From: Bacillota bacterium
GTDB taxonomy: Bacteria > Bacillota > Clostridia > Oscillospirales > Oscillospiraceae
Reading direction: 5' to 3'
NCBI GenBank assembly: GCA_023459875.1
Contig: JAEWRY010000020.1
Coordinates: forward strand, 84,120 to 148,119
DNA length: 64,000 nucleotides
The notes below the pieces were generated by a model, which was given only the letters and a program-made list of their open reading frames with translations, was not told the DNA's origin and made no database searches. Shown here piece after piece: positions 9,313-17,306 of the stretch. Position 1 is the first letter of the stretch. Each line of letters begins with the position of its first letter. Position numbers and translations under genes: made by a program.

Positions 9313-9828
9313 GTGGTCCACTTTTATTATGGAGACGGAAAAGGAAAAACCACCTGCGCCATAGGGCTTGCGCTCCGGGCAGCCGGCAGGGGCAAGCGGG
9401 TGGTCGTCGTCCAATTTCTAAAGGGCGGCGACAGCGGAGAGCGGCTCACAATGGCACTACATCCGGAAATAACGCTGCTGCCCATACCGGAAAAAATGCC
9501 ATTCTTTTCGGTCATGAATGAGAAAGAAAAAGCGGATGCCGCCGCGCAGTCCGCGCTTCTTTTCAGCCAGGCGGCGCAACTTGCGGCAAAAGGAAAGTGC
9601 GATCTTCTGGTGCTTGATGAAATATGCGCTGCTATCTCTCTGGGGCTTTTGCCGCTGGAAGCGGTTACCCGCCTGATTGACGCATGTCCCGCCGGAATGG
9701 AACTGATCCTCACCGGCCGGGAAATCATCGACGCGCTTTTTTACCGGGCGGATTATATTACGGAAATGAAAAACCACCGGCATCCCTACGACAGCGGCGT
9801 CAAGGCGCGGGAAGGAATTGAATACTAA
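9313..9828 (+). CDS. cobO: Cob(I)alamin adenosyltransferase, CobO/BtuR type
   Basis: This 171-residue P-loop protein is a CobO/BtuR-type corrinoid adenosyltransferase, which makes adenosylcobalamin from cob(I)alamin and ATP. The family P-loop GDGKGKTT lies at residues 7-14, followed by RAAGRGKRVVVVQFLKG. The Walker B-like segment is DLLVLDEICAAISLGLL, and TGREIIDAL is a typical C-terminal block. The start is GTG 9313 with a GGGAGG site about seven bases upstream. It is transcribed alone, with a strong terminator after it. It fits with the predicted corrinoid uptake locus at 53.5-63.9 kb, although the two are far apart. Confidence 0.9.
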   Translation: MVHFYYGDGKGKTTCAIGLALRAAGRGKRVVVVQFLKGGDSGERLTMALHPEITLLPIPEKMPFFSVMNEKEKADAAAQSALLFSQAAQLAAKGKCDLLVLDEICAAISLGLLPLEAVTRLIDACPAGMELILTGREIIDALFYRADYITEMKNHRHPYDSGVKAREGIEY

Positions 9829-9834
9829 AATGAG

Positions 9835-9876
9835 GCTGTCAAAGAAACGTTCGGACTTCTTTGACAGCTTTTATTT
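9835..9876 (+). terminator. Rho-independent terminator after cobO
   Basis: A perfect 12-base stem (arms GCTGTCAAAGAA and TTCTTTGACAGC) with a 10-base loop is followed by TTTTATTTT. Confidence 0.9.
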
Positions 9877-9945
9877 TCTTTGCCGCATTTTAACAATTTT
9901 TTGTCCCGACCTTTCCAATAATTTAGGGAAGATCAGGATATTTTC

Positions 9946-9975
9946 TTGCGTTTTTTACCATAATCAATGTATAAT
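9946..9975 (+). promoter_or_regulatory. Predicted sigma-A promoter of ppdK
   Basis: A -35 box TTGCGT (9946-9951) and a perfect -10 TATAAT (9970-9975) are separated by 18 bases, leaving a leader of about 55 bases before the ppdK ATG. Confidence 0.65.
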
Positions 9976-10037
9976 GGATTCGTAATTTTGGACAGAACTT
10001 TATAACAAAACCCTACTACATTAAAGGGAGGATTCGT

Positions 10038-12683
10038 ATGGCAACATCTGCGCACAAATATGTTTACCTGTTTTCCGAGGGCAACGAAAAGATGCGAGAG
10101 CTATTGGGAGGAAAAGGCGCCAACCTGGCCGAGATGACCAATTTAGGCATGCCGGTCCCCCAGGGCTTCACCATAACGACCGAAGCCTGCACGCGATACT
10201 ATGACGATGGTAAGACCATTACCTCCGACATCGAGGAGCAGATTTTCTCTTACCTGGGGACCATGGAGAAGCTCACCGGTAAGGCTTTCGGCGATCCGGA
10301 AAGGCCGCTTCTGGTTTCCGTCCGGTCGGGCGCCCGTGCCTCCATGCCGGGCATGATGGATACTATTCTCAACCTGGGTCTCAACGACACTGTGGCCACG
10401 GGTATGGTGAAGCTGACCGACAACCCCCGCTTTGTGTACGACGCCTATCGCCGTTTTATCCAGATGTTTTCCGACGTGGTGATGGAACTGCCCAAGGAGC
10501 GTTTTGAAAAGTTGATCGGCGAGGTTAAGGCCAGACGGGGCGTCACCCTCGACTCCGAGCTTCTCGCGGAGGATATGAAGGAGCTGGTCGCGCTTTTCAA
10601 GGTTTTTTATAAGGAGCAGAAGGGAACCGATTTCCCCTCCGAGCCGAAGGTTCAGCTTCTTGAGGCGATCAAAGCCGTTTTCCGCTCCTGGGACAACCCC
10701 AGAGCCAATACCTACCGCCGCATGAACGACATCCCCTACAGCTGGGGAACCGCCGTGAACGTCCAGTCCATGGTGTTCGGCAACATGGGGGACAGCTCGG
10801 GGACCGGCGTGGCCTTTACCCGTGACCCCGCCACCGGCGAGCGCAGGCTCTACGGCGAATTTCTCATGAACGCCCAGGGCGAGGATGTGGTGGCCGGTAT
10901 CCGCACTCCGCAGACCATCGATAAGCTCAGGGAAGCAAACCCCCAGGCCTACGACGAATTCGTCTCCATCTCCGACCGGCTGGAGGCCCACTATAAAGAC
11001 ATGCAGGACATGGAGTTTACCATAGAAAACGGCAAGCTCTATATGCTCCAGACCCGCAACGGCAAACGGACCGCTCAGGCGGCGCTGAAAATCGCTGTGG
11101 CCTTGGTTAACGAGGGCGTTCTCACCAAGAAAGAGGCGCTTTTAAAGGTGGAGCCCAAGCAGCTGGACGCGCTGCTCCATCCCCGTTTTGACGAAACGGC
11201 CCTGAAAAACGCCAAGAGCGTGGCCTCCGGCTTGCCCGCCTCTCCCGGAGCAGCGTGCGGCGGAGTATACTTCACCGCGGAAGAAGCCAAGGAGGCCGCC
11301 AAACGGGGTCCCGTCCTTCTGGTGCGCGCGGAGACCTCTCCGGAGGACATCGAAGGCATGAGCGTATCCCAGGGCATTTTGACAGCCCGTGGCGGGCGTA
11401 CCTCCCACGCCGCCGTGGTGGCGCGGGGAATGGGCACCTGCTGTGTGGCGGGCTGCGGCGCGCTGCACATCAACGAGAGTGAGGGATATCTGGAAATCGA
11501 CCGTCAGCGGGTTTACAAGGGCGAGTTCATGTCCATCGACGGCACCACCGGCAACGTCTATATCGGGGAAATCAAGCGTGTGGACGCCGAGGTGGCGGGC
11601 GAATTCGCCACGGTGATGCAGTGGGCGGACGAAGTGCGCAGCCTACGCGTGCGCGCCAACGCCGACACGCCCGCGGACGCCGCCACCGCCATCAAGTTCG
11701 GCGCCGAGGGCATCGGCCTCACCCGCACCGAGCACATGTTCTTTGAAGCCGACCGCATTCCCGCCGTGCGGGAGATGATCATTTCCCGCACCGAGGAGCA
11801 GCGCCGCCGCGCGCTTGATAAGCTTCTTCCCATTCAGAGGGGCGATTTCGAGGGAATTTTCAAGGCCATGCTGGGTAAACCCGTTACCATCCGCCTGCTG
11901 GATCCCCCACTCCACGAGTTCCTGCCCACCGAGGAAGAGGACATCAGGGCGCTTGCCCGCGACATGGGCGTCTCCTTTGCCGAACTGAGGGCCACGGTCA
12001 GCGACCTGCACGAAATCAATCCCATGATGGGTCTGCGCGGCTGCCGTCTGCCCGTCTGCTACCCTGAAATCGGCGAAATGCAGACCCGCGCCATCATTGA
12101 AGCCGCCATCAACGTGCAGAAGGAAACCGGCCAGACCGTTGTGCCCGAGATCATGATCCCGCTCATCAGCGCGGCCACCGAGCTGCGCCACCTGCGCCGC
12201 CTGGTCTGCACCACCGCGGACGCGGTCATCAAGGAAGCGGGCGTTTCCCTGCGTTATCTGGTGGGCACCATGATTGAGCTGCCCCGGGCCGCCCTTTCCG
12301 CCGACCGCATCGCCAAGGAAGCCGAATTTTTCTCCTTCGGCACCAACGACCTGACTCAGATGACCTACGGGCTCTCCCGGGACGACGCCGCCAAGTTCCT
12401 GCCCACGTATCTGGACAAGAAAATTTATGAGTCCGATCCCTTTGAGCACTTTGACATCCAGGGCACCGGCCGGCTGGTGGAAATGGCGGTCAAACTTGGC
12501 CGCGGAACCCGGCCCGACCTGCATCTGGGCGTCTGCGGCGAGCACGGCGGCGACCCCACCTCCATCGAATTTTTCCATCAGGTGGGCTTGGACTACGTCT
12601 CCTGCTCCCCCTTCCGGGTCCCCATCGCCCGGCTGGCCGCGGCCCACGCCGCCATAAAAAATCCGAGACCGGCGGAGAACTAA
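10038..12683 (+). CDS. ppdK: Pyruvate, phosphate dikinase
   Basis: PPDK interconverts pyruvate, ATP and phosphate with PEP, AMP and pyrophosphate, a pyrophosphate-linked glycolytic or gluconeogenic step common in anaerobes. The 881 residues carry the expected domains: the N-terminal ATP-grasp region (GGKGANLAEM; SVRSGARASMPGMMDT), the phosphohistidine swivelling domain with GGRTSHAAVVARGMG (catalytic His at about residue 457), and the C-terminal PEP/pyruvate barrel ending with GVCGEHGGDP (catalytic Cys about residue 833). The ATG follows an AAAGGGAGGA site. It has its own promoter and terminator, so it is monocistronic. Confidence 0.97.
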   Translation: MATSAHKYVYLFSEGNEKMRELLGGKGANLAEMTNLGMPVPQGFTITTEACTRYYDDGKTITSDIEEQIFSYLGTMEKLTGKAFGDPERPLLVSVRSGARASMPGMMDTILNLGLNDTVATGMVKLTDNPRFVYDAYRRFIQMFSDVVMELPKERFEKLIGEVKARRGVTLDSELLAEDMKELVALFKVFYKEQKGTDFPSEPKVQLLEAIKAVFRSWDNPRANTYRRMNDIPYSWGTAVNVQSMVFGNMGDSSGTGVAFTRDPATGERRLYGEFLMNAQGEDVVAGIRTPQTIDKLREANPQAYDEFVSISDRLEAHYKDMQDMEFTIENGKLYMLQTRNGKRTAQAALKIAVALVNEGVLTKKEALLKVEPKQLDALLHPRFDETALKNAKSVASGLPASPGAACGGVYFTAEEAKEAAKRGPVLLVRAETSPEDIEGMSVSQGILTARGGRTSHAAVVARGMGTCCVAGCGALHINESEGYLEIDRQRVYKGEFMSIDGTTGNVYIGEIKRVDAEVAGEFATVMQWADEVRSLRVRANADTPADAATAIKFGAEGIGLTRTEHMFFEADRIPAVREMIISRTEEQRRRALDKLLPIQRGDFEGIFKAMLGKPVTIRLLDPPLHEFLPTEEEDIRALARDMGVSFAELRATVSDLHEINPMMGLRGCRLPVCYPEIGEMQTRAIIEAAINVQKETGQTVVPEIMIPLISAATELRHLRRLVCTTADAVIKEAGVSLRYLVGTMIELPRAALSADRIAKEAEFFSFGTNDLTQMTYGLSRDDAAKFLPTYLDKKIYESDPFEHFDIQGTGRLVEMAVKLGRGTRPDLHLGVCGEHGGDPTSIEFFHQVGLDYVSCSPFRVPIARLAAAHAAIKNPRPAEN

Positions 12684-12700
12684 AGAAGCATTATTTATTA

Positions 12701-12738
12701 CGGGGTATTGCAATCGAACGTTGCAGTACCCCGTTTTT
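12701..12738 (+). terminator. Rho-independent terminator after ppdK
   Basis: A 13-base stem (CGGGGTATTGCAA with one G-T pair in the partner arm) and a 7-base loop precede TTTTTC. The GGGTATTGCA stem motif recurs in the palindrome at 13157-13194. Confidence 0.85.
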
Positions 12739-13216
12739 CTTATGTCTCAGCCTTGTAGTATTTTGCAGGTATATTATAATAATTAATAACCGTATTGGGT
12801 TCAATAAAGCATACAAACTGCTCGTTGTATATTGCTTTATAGGTATTCTAATTCGAATAGAGGGATCTAATCGTGAACCTGTTAAGATTTAAATGTAGAT
12901 ATTATGTTGCATTATGATAATGACATTGTTGCCGGGGTGCGGTATTTCTCCGCTCATATCAGAGCGTTTATATTTACTGAATTCGCAAACCTTAAATGAG
13001 AAAAATGCAAATTTTCAAATGTCAGAAGACGTTTTAAACTGCTTTAGTGAAAACGTTGCCCAAGGGCCGAAAAATCTGTTATGTATGAGGACTCAAGGGC
13101 TGACGGACATTGACTGGTAATAGATTGCAAATGGCCTAAGATTCATGCCGGATCAGACAGGGTATTGCACGGATATATCCGTGCAATACCCTGTATTTAT
13201 TTGTAATAAATATCTG
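12739..13216. other. Intergenic region without a convincing gene
   Basis: About 480 bases of AT-rich sequence lie between the ppdK terminator and the promoter of the next gene. It holds an imperfect inverted repeat at 12804-12842 (ATAAAGCA and TTGCTTTAT ends) and a 68-codon open frame (12914-13120) with no ribosome-binding site and no recognisable motif. It ends with a long perfect palindrome, listed separately. It may hold a small RNA or be a gene remnant; I see no clear evidence for either. Confidence 0.5.
13157..13200 (+). terminator. Perfect 38-base palindrome, probable terminator
   Basis: The arms are 19 bases each without a mismatch (13157-13175 and 13176-13194), starting ACAGGGTATTGCACGG, and are followed by ATTTATTT. 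It ends a region with no assigned gene, which suggests that the region is transcribed. The stem shares GGGTATTGCA with the ppdK terminator. There is no unpaired loop, so in DNA it is also a potential cruciform or binding site. Confidence 0.6.
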
Positions 13217-13246
13217 TTGAAAAAGCAGTTTTTATAGTATTATGAT
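13217..13246 (+). promoter_or_regulatory. Predicted promoter of the FIST-GGDEF gene
   Basis: TTGAAA (13217-13222) and TATGAT (13241-13246) are 18 bases apart. The -10 box covers the first ATG of the longest open frame (13242), which argues that translation starts further downstream. Confidence 0.55.
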
Positions 13247-13322
13247 ATTAAAACAATTTAGGCTCATCCCCGAAAATAATCCACCGTCATGCAAATTTAC
13301 GTATTGGGAAGGACAGTTGCCC

Positions 13323-15098
13323 GTGAAAAGCTATTATCATATTGTGAACGATATTGTTACGCTTGAATTGTTTTTGGATTCTTTTGAAATAAAGTCCAAT
13401 ACACAAAGCGCACGCTCTGTTTTAGTTCAGGTTTACTCTTCACAAACTGATAAGAACTACATAGAACGGATTATAAAGACGGTAAAAGATAAAATGCCCG
13501 CCGCCATCCTGGTGGGAACAACAACGGCGGGAGAAATCGCCCAAGGCAGTCTTATAACAGGCTCAATCGTCATATCCATCTCTATTTTTGATTATTCGGA
13601 GGTATACCCGATTGCCCTGCCCTGTTCGTCAGGCTCTGAATCTGAAATGGGTCAGCGGCTCATCCAGAAAATTGCGGAAACAGGACTGGATGCTGCCGGT
13701 GTTCTCCTGTTTGCGACTACGCTGAGTATCAATATGTCAAATTTCATTAAAGGAATGACCCAGGAAGGAACCGGTTTTCCTGTTTTCGGCGGAGGCGCCG
13801 GGGTGTATAATCGAGCAGACAAAAGCTTCCTATTCTGCGGAGAACAATTCATGAATCAGGGAGTCGTTGCGGTGGTATTCGCCGGCAGAAATCTTCAAAT
13901 TTACGCGCGGTCCTACCTGGGGTGGAAACCGCTCGGCAAAGAAATGACGATAACAGACGCGGACGGCATTCTTGTCAAAACGGTGGATGACATCTGCGCC
14001 TTCGATATTTATCATCGTTACCTCAACATTCCCAATGACGAAGAATTTTTCAATAACGTATTGGAATTTCCCTTTCTTCTGGAACGGGACGGTGAAACTG
14101 TGGTGAGGGTCCCGTCGAGTGTGGATGAACATAACGGCATTTATTTTATTTCCGAACTGGATACGGGGGAGAAATGCCGTATCGGATATGGGGATCCGGA
14201 AATCATTGTTCGGGATTCAAGCGCCGTTCAAAAACACATGAGCGATTTCGATCCGGATGCCATATTTCTGTATTCCTGCATCTGCCGCCGATTTTTAATG
14301 CAATCCGATGTCAATTTTGAAACTCAGCCTTATGAGGCGATCGCGCCGACCGCAGGTTTTTACACATACGGGGAATTCTATGGCCATGAAGATAAAATCC
14401 AGTTTTTGAATTCAAGCATTGTCATTGTAGGTATGCGGGAAGACGGTCAAGATAAAAGCAAAGTTAACCGGCAAAGAACGGTTTCTCCTCAAATCCCTTG
14501 CGAATCTGATCCATACTCCAATAAACACAACCGAATCGTCTCCCGGCTGCTGTACTTTATCAAAGCAGTGACGTCTGAGCTGGAGCAGGCGAACGAAGAA
14601 CTCACCAGGCTTTCAACAACCGACAAGCTGACACAGATAAACAACAGGTTAATGCTTGACGACATTATGCAGTCGGAAATCGGAAGAAGCGAGCGGTATC
14701 AAAGGGGCTTTTCCATTATTCTGATGGACATCGATAACTTCAAGCATGTGAATGACAATTACGGACATATCACCGGAGATGAGGTGCTGATCTCAATGGC
14801 AAACATCTTAAAGGAAAATGTCCGAAATAACGACGCCGTGGGCAGATGGGGCGGAGACGAGTTTCTAATCGTACTTCTTGAAACAGATACCGATAAGGCA
14901 TCACTCGTAGCGGAAAAGATAAGAACTATCATCAATTCCGCAGTATTTTCCGTACCGGAGCGTTTATCCTGCAGTTTTGGGGCCGCGAGTTACAGAGAAG
15001 GCGACACCAAAGACCGATTGCTGGCTCGGGCAGACAAGGCGCTCTACGAAGCAAAAAACAGCGGACGAAACAAAATCGTTTTCAGATCCCTGAACTGA
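13323..15098 (+). CDS. FIST-domain sensor diguanylate cyclase (GGDEF)
   Basis: This protein couples a FIST N plus FIST C sensory module (about residues 5-380) to a C-terminal GGDEF domain (about 425-590) and should make cyclic di-GMP. The active site reads RWGGDEF, and RNND five residues ahead is an intact RxxD inhibitory site, so product inhibition is expected. A short helical linker (LEQANEELTRLSTTDKLT) joins the halves. No membrane segment is seen, so the sensor is probably cytoplasmic. The ligand is unknown; FIST domains have been proposed to bind small molecules such as amino acids. GTG 13323 with a GGGAAGGA site nine bases upstream is preferred over ATG 13242, which lies in the predicted -10 box. 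Confidence 0.88.
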   Translation: MKSYYHIVNDIVTLELFLDSFEIKSNTQSARSVLVQVYSSQTDKNYIERIIKTVKDKMPAAILVGTTTAGEIAQGSLITGSIVISISIFDYSEVYPIALPCSSGSESEMGQRLIQKIAETGLDAAGVLLFATTLSINMSNFIKGMTQEGTGFPVFGGGAGVYNRADKSFLFCGEQFMNQGVVAVVFAGRNLQIYARSYLGWKPLGKEMTITDADGILVKTVDDICAFDIYHRYLNIPNDEEFFNNVLEFPFLLERDGETVVRVPSSVDEHNGIYFISELDTGEKCRIGYGDPEIIVRDSSAVQKHMSDFDPDAIFLYSCICRRFLMQSDVNFETQPYEAIAPTAGFYTYGEFYGHEDKIQFLNSSIVIVGMREDGQDKSKVNRQRTVSPQIPCESDPYSNKHNRIVSRLLYFIKAVTSELEQANEELTRLSTTDKLTQINNRLMLDDIMQSEIGRSERYQRGFSIILMDIDNFKHVNDNYGHITGDEVLISMANILKENVRNNDAVGRWGGDEFLIVLLETDTDKASLVAEKIRTIINSAVFSVPERLSCSFGAASYREGDTKDRLLARADKALYEAKNSGRNKIVFRSLN

Positions 15099-15120
15099 AC
15101 AACACAAGGATTTAATATAT

Positions 15121-15388
15121 AAGGAAGCCTCGTCATTGACGAGGCTTCCTACAGCCTGTCAAAAAAGTCCCTCGTCCTTTTCGCCACCGGCGAAAAGCTT
15201 TTGCGGATTTTGCGTTGCGCTCCGTGACCGAAATCCGCAAAAGGTTGAATACCAGTGCCTAGCGGGAATTCACTTCCCGCTAGGCACTCTTTGTGCGGCT
15301 CCACAGAGCCGCTTCCATCTTGTCGTTTTGTCGAAAAACATGGTTTTTCGGCAACCTCAAGGAAGCCTCGTCATTGACGAGGCTTCCT
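15121..15388. repeat. Hairpin array bounded by two identical stem-loops
   Basis: Seven near-perfect stem-loops fill 268 bases between two convergent genes. Identical 30-base hairpin units begin at 15121 and 15359 (13-base stem AGGAAGCCTCGTC, loop ATT). Between them are hairpins at 15177-15197 (9-base stem CTTTTCGCC), 15198-15243 (13-base stem CTTTTGCGGATTT, 20-base loop), 15254-15288 (15-base stem AGTGCCTAGCGGGAA), 15295-15312 (7-base stem GCGGCTC) and 15332-15350 (8-base stem CGAAAAAC). Apart from the outer pair, the stems differ in sequence. It may act in part as a bidirectional terminator, but one hairpin would be enough for that. Confidence 0.85.
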
Positions 15389-15422
15389 GCGTAATGTAAA
15401 GTATTCTGATCTCCCGGGCTGT

Positions 15423-16472
15423 TTACTCCACCTGAAAAATATCCGCGACAGAGTCGGTTATCTCGGTTGTATAGGGGTTGAGCAGCTCGTTGATGATAGC
15501 AAGGCTCTTTTCCTTGTCCAGTTGGTAACACCAAGAGACTCCGTGATAATCCACCGAGCCGCTGCCGCAGGGAAGCGTGGCGGTATTCAGGTCATGATCG
15601 AGGTTGACCTTCACGGCCTGAGTTGCAAAATAGGTGATGTCGGTACCGGACAGATCGGTCTTAACATACTGGGAGAAAATATCCACAAATCTGTTGAATT
15701 TGCTCAGTCCCGACCAGGACGCCACTTTTCTAGCGATTGCGGTAAGAAGCTTTTGCTGGGTGTGGGTGCGGCCGACGTCGGAATCAGAATAACCGGTGCC
15801 GTCGTTGTTTTTGCGGAATCTCACCACCTCCAGCGCCTGCTGTCCGTCCAGAGGCTGAACCCCCGCTTTATAGTGGATATGGAGATCCTGGGTGGGATCG
15901 TCATAATCCATGTCGATGGGCACATCAAAGTCCACGCCGCCGACGGCATCTACAAGCGCTTTGAATGCCTTAATATCCACAGTGATATAATAGTCGAGCG
16001 GGAAACCAACAAGATTGGAAACCTCTTTGGATAGTTCACTGATCCCGCCGACGGCATACGTATTGTTGATTTTGGGGTACTTCCGGTCAATCAGCGTATC
16101 CCTGGGGATGGACACCACCCCCACCGTCTGGTTTTTTACATCAAAGGAGACCACCATAATCGTGTCGGCGTTGCCGCTGGACTGATCGCTGGCGGCCAGC
16201 AGGAAGGTATAAAACTGTTCCTTACGCGCCAGCGGGATGGGTGTGGGAGTACCCGGAACGTCGGCCCCCACATGGTTTTCGGCAAGCTCCGGCGTTTGGA
16301 CGGGTTTCTGCGCCGGCGCGCGCACAATCAGCTTAAACCCGCAAAACGTAACCACTATAATTAAGGAGAGCACCACCAGAACATGATATGCCCGGCGCAG
16401 CCACCGAAGCCTTTTGGGGGTCCTCTCCCGCTGTCGCAGCTCTTGCAAGAGTCGTCCTTCTTTCGTTACCAT
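15423..16472 (-). CDS. LytR-CpsA-Psr (LCP) family cell-wall polymer ligase
   Basis: LCP proteins transfer undecaprenyl-linked polymers such as teichoic acids or capsule onto peptidoglycan outside the membrane. The N-terminus is basic and cytoplasmic, followed by one membrane helix (about residues 28-48, HVLVVLSLIIVVTFCGF). The LCP domain (about 85-300) shows VVSIPRDTLI, AVGGISELSKEV, and DGQQALEVVRFRKNNDGTGYSDSDVGRTHTQQ split across the conserved polyprenyl-phosphate-binding core, including the Arg-rich segment RFRKNN. ATG 16472 has no clear ribosome-binding site; TTG 16448 with an upstream GAAGGA is an alternative. It is convergent with the GGDEF gene and divergent from the Crp-type regulator. 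Confidence 0.92.
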   Translation of the reverse strand: MVTKEGRLLQELRQRERTPKRLRWLRRAYHVLVVLSLIIVVTFCGFKLIVRAPAQKPVQTPELAENHVGADVPGTPTPIPLARKEQFYTFLLAASDQSSGNADTIMVVSFDVKNQTVGVVSIPRDTLIDRKYPKINNTYAVGGISELSKEVSNLVGFPLDYYITVDIKAFKALVDAVGGVDFDVPIDMDYDDPTQDLHIHYKAGVQPLDGQQALEVVRFRKNNDGTGYSDSDVGRTHTQQKLLTAIARKVASWSGLSKFNRFVDIFSQYVKTDLSGTDITYFATQAVKVNLDHDLNTATLPCGSGSVDYHGVSWCYQLDKEKSLAIINELLNPYTTEITDSVADIFQVE

Positions 16473-16496
16473 TATGTCAACTAAACTACGCTATTT

Positions 16497-16525
16497 AGTA
16501 TACATAATCAGACGGAATTCGGCAA
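16497..16525 (-). promoter_or_regulatory. Predicted promoter of the LCP gene
   Basis: On the minus strand, TTGCCG (16525-16520) and TATACT (16502-16497) are separated by 17 bases, placing a transcript start about 15-20 bases before the LCP ATG. Confidence 0.6.
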
Positions 16526-16570
16526 GAGAAAGTTTCGGCGTACCGCGAATAATTTGTCGTTTTGATAAGC

Positions 16571-16599
16571 TTGACTGTCTTTGCCTTATATGGTACAGT
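16571..16599 (+). promoter_or_regulatory. Predicted promoter of the Crp-type regulator/ABC operon
   Basis: TTGACT (16571-16576) and TACAGT (16594-16599) are separated by exactly 17 bases. The perfect palindrome that follows would cover the transcription start. Confidence 0.65.
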
Positions 16600-16604
16600 A
16601 TATA

Positions 16605-16620
16605 TGTCTCATATGAGACA
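16605..16620. promoter_or_regulatory. 16-base perfect palindrome, candidate operator
   Basis: TGTCTCATATGAGACA is a perfect palindrome just downstream of the -10 box and 15 bases ahead of the regulator's ATG. The position fits repression or autoregulation by the Crp-family protein encoded next to it. It differs from the E. coli CRP consensus (TGTGA half-sites), which is expected if the recognition helix differs. Confidence 0.6.
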
Positions 16621-16635
16621 AAAAGGAGAGAGTTT

Positions 16636-17292
16636 ATGTCCGGTGTGGCCAGCCTGGAAGAAGAAATTTCTCTTCTTGACCAGACAGCGTTATTTCACGA
16701 TCTCCCTGTCGCGATACTGCGGCAGGCGCTCTGCCATGCGGACTGTACCCGTCGCACCTTTGTGAAAGGGGCTCTTCTCTATACGCCGCACGCTTTCGAG
16801 CGCAGCCTGGGAATCCTTGCCGCCGGAACGGTTCAGGTAACGAAGGGCGAGCTTATCATGAGCATCTTGCGGCACGGCGATCTCTTCGGCGCAGCCGCGC
16901 TGTTTAACGACGCCTCGGATTACGCAACCACACTCACCGCAAAAAGCGACTGCGTCGTCCTGTTTTTCCCTCAGTCCCTGATTTCCTCCCTTATGGCCCA
17001 GTATCCCGCTTTGGCCCTGCGGTATATTTGTTATCTTTCGGGAAGAGTCCGGTTTCTGAGCGACCGGCTGGACAGTTTGGCCGCCGGTTCCGCCCAGCAG
17101 AAACTGGGGCAATTTTTGCTTCAGAATTTGGAAGGGGATCTGGCAGAACCCCGCTGCCCGGCAACCGAGCTGGCGGGGCGCCTGGGCATCAGCCGGGCCT
17201 CCCTCTACCGCGCCTTTGAACAGCTGGAGCTTTCCGGCGCGATCCGCCGGGAGGGGAAGGCCATCCGGGTTCTGAACACATCACTGCTTTGA
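16636..17292 (+). CDS. Crp/Fnr family transcriptional regulator
   Basis: This 218-residue protein has an N-terminal cyclic-nucleotide-binding-like beta-barrel (about residues 15-125) and a C-terminal winged helix (about 150-215) with TELAGRLGISRASLYRAFEQLE as the recognition region. The barrel segment LGILAAGTVQVTKGELIMSILRHGDLFGAAALF is the typical fold pattern, split here by family variation. No four-cysteine Fnr iron-sulphur motif is seen. The ATG follows AAAGGAGAG; the open frame extends further back into the promoter. It is immediately followed by an ABC importer and probably regulates it, together with itself, through the palindrome at 16605-16620. The effector is unknown. Confidence 0.9.
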   Translation: MSGVASLEEEISLLDQTALFHDLPVAILRQALCHADCTRRTFVKGALLYTPHAFERSLGILAAGTVQVTKGELIMSILRHGDLFGAAALFNDASDYATTLTAKSDCVVLFFPQSLISSLMAQYPALALRYICYLSGRVRFLSDRLDSLAAGSAQQKLGQFLLQNLEGDLAEPRCPATELAGRLGISRASLYRAFEQLELSGAIRREGKAIRVLNTSLL

Positions 17293-17306
17293 AAGGAATG
17301 ACTGCT

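Noticed and set aside
12914..13120. 68-codon open frame between ppdK and the FIST-GGDEF gene
   Set aside because: There is no ribosome-binding site and no motif; kept only as part of an unassigned intergenic region.
15121..15388. Hairpin array as a CRISPR array
   Set aside because: Only the outer two units are identical, the inner elements are unrelated perfect inverted repeats, and no cas genes are nearby.
15121..15388. Hairpin array as integron attC sites
   Set aside because: The perfect short-loop stems lack the unpaired bases and the paired core sites of attC, and no integrase or gene cassettes are present.
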